A stretch of DNA of 64,000 bases from Herbaspirillum sp. meg3 (lineage in GTDB: Bacteria > Pseudomonadota > Gammaproteobacteria > Burkholderiales > Burkholderiaceae_D). Below the pieces are notes generated by a model that worked only from the letters and a program-made list of their open reading frames with translations, did no database searches and was not told where the DNA came from. Numbering within the stretch: position 1 is the stretch's first letter; every line of letters starts with the position of its first letter. Location: the NCBI RefSeq assembly GCF_002257565.1, contig NZ_CP022736.1, forward strand, positions 1,984,001 to 2,048,000, read 5' to 3'. The position numbers were made by a program, and so were the translations under genes. Positions 60,372 through 64,000 of the stretch are shown here, piece after piece.

Positions 60372-62042
60372 ATGACCAAGTTTGTATTTGTCACTGGCGG
60401 CGTCGTGTCTTCCCTGGGTAAGGGAATTGCCGCCGCGTCTCTCGCCGCGATCCTCGAATCGCGCGGCCTCCGAGTCACCCTTCTTAAGCTCGATCCCTAC
60501 ATCAACGTTGATCCGGGAACGATGAGCCCATTCCAGCACGGCGAAGTCTTCGTTACCGACGACGGCGCCGAAACCGATCTGGATCTCGGCCACTACGAGC
60601 GTTTCATCACAGCCAAGATGAAGAAGGTGAACAATTTCACCACCGGCCAGATTTATGAGTCAGTGATCCGCAAGGAGCGTCGTGGCGAATATCTGGGCAA
60701 GACCGTTCAGGTCATTCCGCATATCACCAACGAAATTCAGGATTTCATCCACCGCGGCGCCGAAGGCTTCGACGTGGCGCTGGTCGAAATCGGCGGTACT
60801 GTCGGCGATATTGAATCCCTGCCGTTCCTCGAAGCAGCGCGCCAGCTGAGCCTGCGCGCCGGTCGCAATGCCGCCGCCTTCGTGCATCTGACGCTGGTGC
60901 CTTACCTGGCTTCGGCGGGTGAGCTCAAGACCAAGCCGACCCAGCATAGCGTGCAAAAGCTGCGTGAAATCGGTATTTCGCCGGATGCCTTGCTGTGCCG
61001 TGCAGACCGTCGGATTCCTGATGACGAGCGCGACAAGATTTCGCTGTTCTCCAACGTGGTTGCCGACGCCGTGATTTCGGTGTGGGATGCAGATAGCATC
61101 TATAAGATTCCGCAGATGTTGCACGATCAGGGATTGGATAACATCATCTGCGAAAAATTGGCGTTGTCACCGAAGCCCGCAGATTTGTCGGTGTGGGACA
61201 AGCTGATCCACGCGCAAGAAAATCCTTCGCACGAAGTCACCATCGGCATGGTCGGCAAATACGTCGATCTGACCGAGTCGTACAAGTCGCTGACTGAAGC
61301 GTTGCGCCACGCCGGTATCCATACCGGCAGCCGCGTCAATATCGAGTATCTGGATTCCGAAGAAATCGAAACCACCGGTACTGCCGAGCTGGCCAAGTAC
61401 GATGCGATTCTGGTGCCAGGCGGCTTCGGTAAGCGCGGCGTGGAAGGCAAGATCGCTGCTGCGAAATTTGCACGTGAAAACAAAGTGCCATACCTCGGCA
61501 TCTGCCTGGGTATGCAAGTTGCCCTGCTGGAATATGCACGCAACAAGGCCGGTCTCACCAAGGCCAACTCCACCGAGTTCGATCCGGAAACGGAGCAACC
61601 GGTCGTCGCCTTGATCGACGAGTGGCAAAACCACGACGGCAAGGTTGAAAAACGCGATGCCAATTCGGATCTGGGCGGCACCATGCGTCTGGGCGCGCAA
61701 ACCTGTGACGTCAAGCCAGGTACGCTGGCGGCAGAGATTTACGGTAACAAGGTCACGGAGCGTCATCGCCACCGTTACGAAGCGAACAATTTTTACCTGC
61801 CGCGCGTTGAAGATGCAGGCCTGGTGGTATCGGCGCGTACGCCGAGCGAAGATCTGTGCGAAATCATGGAACTGCCGCGCACCGGCGGCGACAATGCGCA
61901 CCCATGGTATCTGGGCGTGCAGTATCACCCGGAGTTCAAGTCGACTCCACGCGATGGTCATCCATTGTTCATCTCGTACATCAAGGCTGCGCTTGCGCAC
62001 CATGACGCGACGGCTGCAACTGCAGCAAAAGGAAAAGCATGA
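60372..62042 (+). CDS. pyrG: CTP synthase
   Basis: Aminates UTP to CTP using ATP and glutamine. The 556-residue product has the synthetase domain (about 1-270; KFVFVTGGVVSSLGKGIAAASLA with the P-loop, LDPYINVDPGTMSPFQHGEVFVTDDGAETDLDLGHYERF) and the glutamine amidotransferase domain with catalytic cysteine in YLGICLGMQ and the His/Glu in GVQYHPEFKSTP. Length is normal. The ATG has no visible ribosome-binding site but a hairpin leader. kdsA overlaps its stop by four bases. Confidence 0.98.
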   Translation: MTKFVFVTGGVVSSLGKGIAAASLAAILESRGLRVTLLKLDPYINVDPGTMSPFQHGEVFVTDDGAETDLDLGHYERFITAKMKKVNNFTTGQIYESVIRKERRGEYLGKTVQVIPHITNEIQDFIHRGAEGFDVALVEIGGTVGDIESLPFLEAARQLSLRAGRNAAAFVHLTLVPYLASAGELKTKPTQHSVQKLREIGISPDALLCRADRRIPDDERDKISLFSNVVADAVISVWDADSIYKIPQMLHDQGLDNIICEKLALSPKPADLSVWDKLIHAQENPSHEVTIGMVGKYVDLTESYKSLTEALRHAGIHTGSRVNIEYLDSEEIETTGTAELAKYDAILVPGGFGKRGVEGKIAAAKFARENKVPYLGICLGMQVALLEYARNKAGLTKANSTEFDPETEQPVVALIDEWQNHDGKVEKRDANSDLGGTMRLGAQTCDVKPGTLAAEIYGNKVTERHRHRYEANNFYLPRVEDAGLVVSARTPSEDLCEIMELPRTGGDNAHPWYLGVQYHPEFKSTPRDGHPLFISYIKAALAHHDATAATAAKGKA

Positions 62043-62893
62043 AACTGTGCGGTTTTGACATCGGCCTCGATCAGCCATTTTTCCTGATCGCAGGTACCTG
62101 CGTGATCGAATCGGAACAGATGGCGCTGGATACTGCCGGCACCTTGAAAGAAATCACGACTGAGCTGGGTATCCCGTTCATTTACAAGTCGTCCTTCGAC
62201 AAGGCCAACCGTTCATCCGGTACGTCGTTCCGCGGTCTGGGCATGGAAAAAGGCCTGGAGATTCTTGCCAAGGTCAAGAAGCAGATCGGCGTGCCGGTGT
62301 TGACCGACATCCACGAAATCGACGAAATCAAGCCGGTTTCGGAAGTCGTCGACGTTCTGCAAACGCCGGCCTTCTTGTGCCGTCAGACCGACTTCATTCG
62401 CGCCTGTGCGCAGTCGGGGCGTCCGGTCAATATCAAGAAGGGCCAGTTTCTGGCACCGCATGACATGGTCAACGTGATCGCCAAAGCGCGCGCAGCGGCC
62501 AAGGAAGCCGGTCTGCCGGAAGACAATTTCATGGCATGCGAACGCGGCGTGTCGTTTGGTTATAACAATCTGGTTTCGGACATGCGCAGCCTTGCGATCA
62601 TGCGCGAAACCGGCGCACCGGTCGTGTTCGATGCCACCCACTCGGTGCAGTTGCCGGGCGGGCAGGGCACATCGTCCGGCGGCCAGCGCGAATTTGTACC
62701 CGTACTCGCCCGTGCGGCGATTGCGGCAGGTATTGCCGGCGTGTTTATGGAAACACACCCGAACCCGGCCGAGGCCAAATCCGATGGCCCCAACGCTGTT
62801 CCACTGGCTCGTATCAAGGAGCTGCTGGGCACGATGATCGAACTGGATCGCATTGTGAAGAAGTCGGTTTTCCTGGAAAACGATTTTTCCTGA
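62039..62893 (+). CDS. kdsA: 3-deoxy-D-manno-octulosonate-8-phosphate synthase
   Basis: Condenses phosphoenolpyruvate with arabinose 5-phosphate for the KDO of lipopolysaccharide. The 284-residue product has FLIAGTCVIESEQ, FIYKSSFDKANRSSGTSFRGLG, FLCRQTDFIRACAQSG and DATHSVQLPGGQGTSSGGQREF. The ATG overlaps the pyrG stop (ATGA), and eno follows after about 100 bases, the usual pyrG-kdsA-eno order of many Proteobacteria. Confidence 0.98.
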   Translation: MKLCGFDIGLDQPFFLIAGTCVIESEQMALDTAGTLKEITTELGIPFIYKSSFDKANRSSGTSFRGLGMEKGLEILAKVKKQIGVPVLTDIHEIDEIKPVSEVVDVLQTPAFLCRQTDFIRACAQSGRPVNIKKGQFLAPHDMVNVIAKARAAAKEAGLPEDNFMACERGVSFGYNNLVSDMRSLAIMRETGAPVVFDATHSVQLPGGQGTSSGGQREFVPVLARAAIAAGIAGVFMETHPNPAEAKSDGPNAVPLARIKELLGTMIELDRIVKKSVFLENDFS

Positions 62894-62996
62894 AGCTGAA
62901 CAGGTGGCGTGTCTTTCCGGTATATCCGTCGAGACGCGCAACCCGGACTTCTCTCTATAAAAATTTGCTAAAACCTTGCTTGATGGAGATGTTTGA

Positions 62997-64000
62997 ATGA
63001 GTGCAATCGTTGATATTATCGGTCGTGAAATAATCGACTCGCGCGGCAATCCTACTGTCGAATGCGACGTCCTGCTGGAGTCCGGCGTGTTGGGTCGTGC
63101 CGCTGTGCCGTCTGGTGCCTCGACCGGTTCGCGCGAAGCGATCGAACTGCGTGACGGCGACAAGAGCCGTTACTTCGGCAAGGGCGTGCTGCAAGCCTGC
63201 GAAAATATCAATACCGAGATCTCCGAAGCAATCATGGGTCTGGACGCCAATGAACAGGCTTTCCTCGACCGCACCCTGATTGATCTCGACGGCACCGAAA
63301 ACAAGGCACGTCTGGGCGCCAACGCAACACTGGCCGTATCTATGGCTGTGGCCAAGGCTGCTGCTGAAGAAGCCGGTCTGCCGCTGTATCGCTATTTTGG
63401 TGGTAGTGGTTCGATGCAAATGCCTGTACCGATGATGAACGTCATCAACGGTGGCGCACACGCGGACAACAATCTCGATCTGCAAGAATTCATGATCATC
63501 CCGGTCGGCGCACCAAGCTTCCGCGAAGCGATTCGCTACGGCGCCGAAGTGTTTCACACCCTGAAGAAGATCCTGCACGCCAAGGGTCTGGCGACCTCGG
63601 TCGGCGACGAAGGCGGCTTTGCACCGAACGTGGCCAGCCACGAAGCAGCGATCCAGTTGATCCTGCAAGCGATCGAAGAAGCCGGCTACGAGCCAGGCAC
63701 GCAAATCGCTCTGGGACTGGATTGCGCCGCCAGCGAATACTACAAGGACGGTAACTACCATCTGGCAGGCGAAAACATGGTGCTGACCCCAGCCCAGAAG
63801 ACCGGCCTGTTGGCATCGTGGTGCGACAAGTATCCGATCATCAGCATCGAAGACGGTATGGCTGAAAACGATTGGGCCGGCTGGAAGCTGCTGACCGAAA
63901 CACTGGGCAAGAAGGTGCAGCTGGTCGGCGACGATTTGTTCGTCACCAACACCAAGATCCTCAAAGAAGGCATCGACAAGAACATTGCCAACTCGATCCT
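62997..64000 (+). CDS. eno: Enolase, 3' end outside the window
   Basis: Converts 2-phosphoglycerate to phosphoenolpyruvate in glycolysis. About 334 codons are visible of an expected 425-430; the frame runs off the window end. The start ATG 62997 (MSAIVDIIGREIIDSRG) has a GGAG site about nine bases upstream. The catalytic-region motifs PSGASTGSREAIELRDGD, NVINGGAHADNNLDLQEFMI, GDEGGFAPN and the metal-binding SIEDGM are all present. Fold and length so far are normal. Confidence 0.97.
   Translation, partial: MSAIVDIIGREIIDSRGNPTVECDVLLESGVLGRAAVPSGASTGSREAIELRDGDKSRYFGKGVLQACENINTEISEAIMGLDANEQAFLDRTLIDLDGTENKARLGANATLAVSMAVAKAAAEEAGLPLYRYFGGSGSMQMPVPMMNVINGGAHADNNLDLQEFMIIPVGAPSFREAIRYGAEVFHTLKKILHAKGLATSVGDEGGFAPNVASHEAAIQLILQAIEEAGYEPGTQIALGLDCAASEYYKDGNYHLAGENMVLTPAQKTGLLASWCDKYPIISIEDGMAENDWAGWKLLTETLGKKVQLVGDDLFVTNTKILKEGIDKNIANSI

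Noticed and set aside
62983..63000. Tiny frame ATG GAG ATG TTT GAA TGA overlapping the eno start
   Set aside because: Probably a by-product of the ribosome-binding site; no evidence that it is translated.

Overview
The window reads as a single chromosomal segment of a betaproteobacterium, most likely an Oxalobacteraceae member of the Herbaspirillum / Herminiimonas / Collimonas type. This rests on recognised protein families and gene neighbourhoods (cysS-alkA-accA-tilS, rne next to rluC-HAD-Rieske-sppA, lolCD, pyrG-kdsA-eno); no database search was run. Coding density is high. There are no insertion sequences, integrases, phage genes or CRISPR arrays, and no rRNA.

Layout. 1-4.6 kb: 3' part of cysS, an AlkA-type glycosylase, accA, tilS. 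4.7-8.1 kb: small exported or membrane proteins (two tandem Ala/Lys-rich Asr-like proteins, DUF3096, PsiF-repeat and LprI/DUF1311-type proteins, a tail-anchored coiled-coil protein) plus a LysE/RhtB exporter. 8.2-14.1 kb: a YbbP-type permease, truncated haemoglobin, rmuC and a coniferyl-aldehyde-type dehydrogenase. 14.2-17.2 kb: molybdenum cofactor operon moaA-mobA-moeA on the minus strand. 17.5-25.5 kb: rne, divergent from rluC-HAD phosphatase-Rieske-sppA, then an exported alpha/beta hydrolase. 25.6-31.5 kb: tetrapyrrole-methylase-family protein, ppx behind a strong PhoB-box candidate, prfC, and a DUF3300 protein. 31.9-32.1 kb: tRNA-Pro(TGG) and tRNA-Arg(TCT). 32.2-34.1 kb: an orphan solute-binding protein and a glycine-zipper protein.

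From 34.3 to 51.7 kb lies the lysS / prfB / recJ / RpfE-like block, all on the minus strand. In Escherichia coli recJ-prfB-lysS are contiguous; here about 12 kb of accessory genes separate prfB from recJ. That segment holds a Tat/lipobox PhoX-like phosphatase with a second Pho-box candidate, a dicarboxylate/amino-acid symporter, a lipoprotein, a DszC/SfnB-like flavoprotein, a GlxA-type regulator, an amino-acid binding protein, and a tightly packed operon of a membrane-anchored TAXI solute-binding protein, a dCache-HAMP-GGDEF diguanylate cyclase and a 78-residue protein. prfB carries the classical programmed +1 frameshift. 52.0-64.0 kb: lolC-lolD, a DUF4410-like protein, argE, tatD-comEC, an alpha/beta hydrolase, pyrG-kdsA and the 5' part of eno.

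The most notable points are the TAXI/cyclase/small-protein operon (a candidate ligand-to-c-di-GMP module), the 11-bp inverted repeat that covers the ribosome-binding site and start codon of the GlxA-type regulator, the two PhoB-box candidates at ppx and phoX, and the split recJ-prfB neighbourhood.
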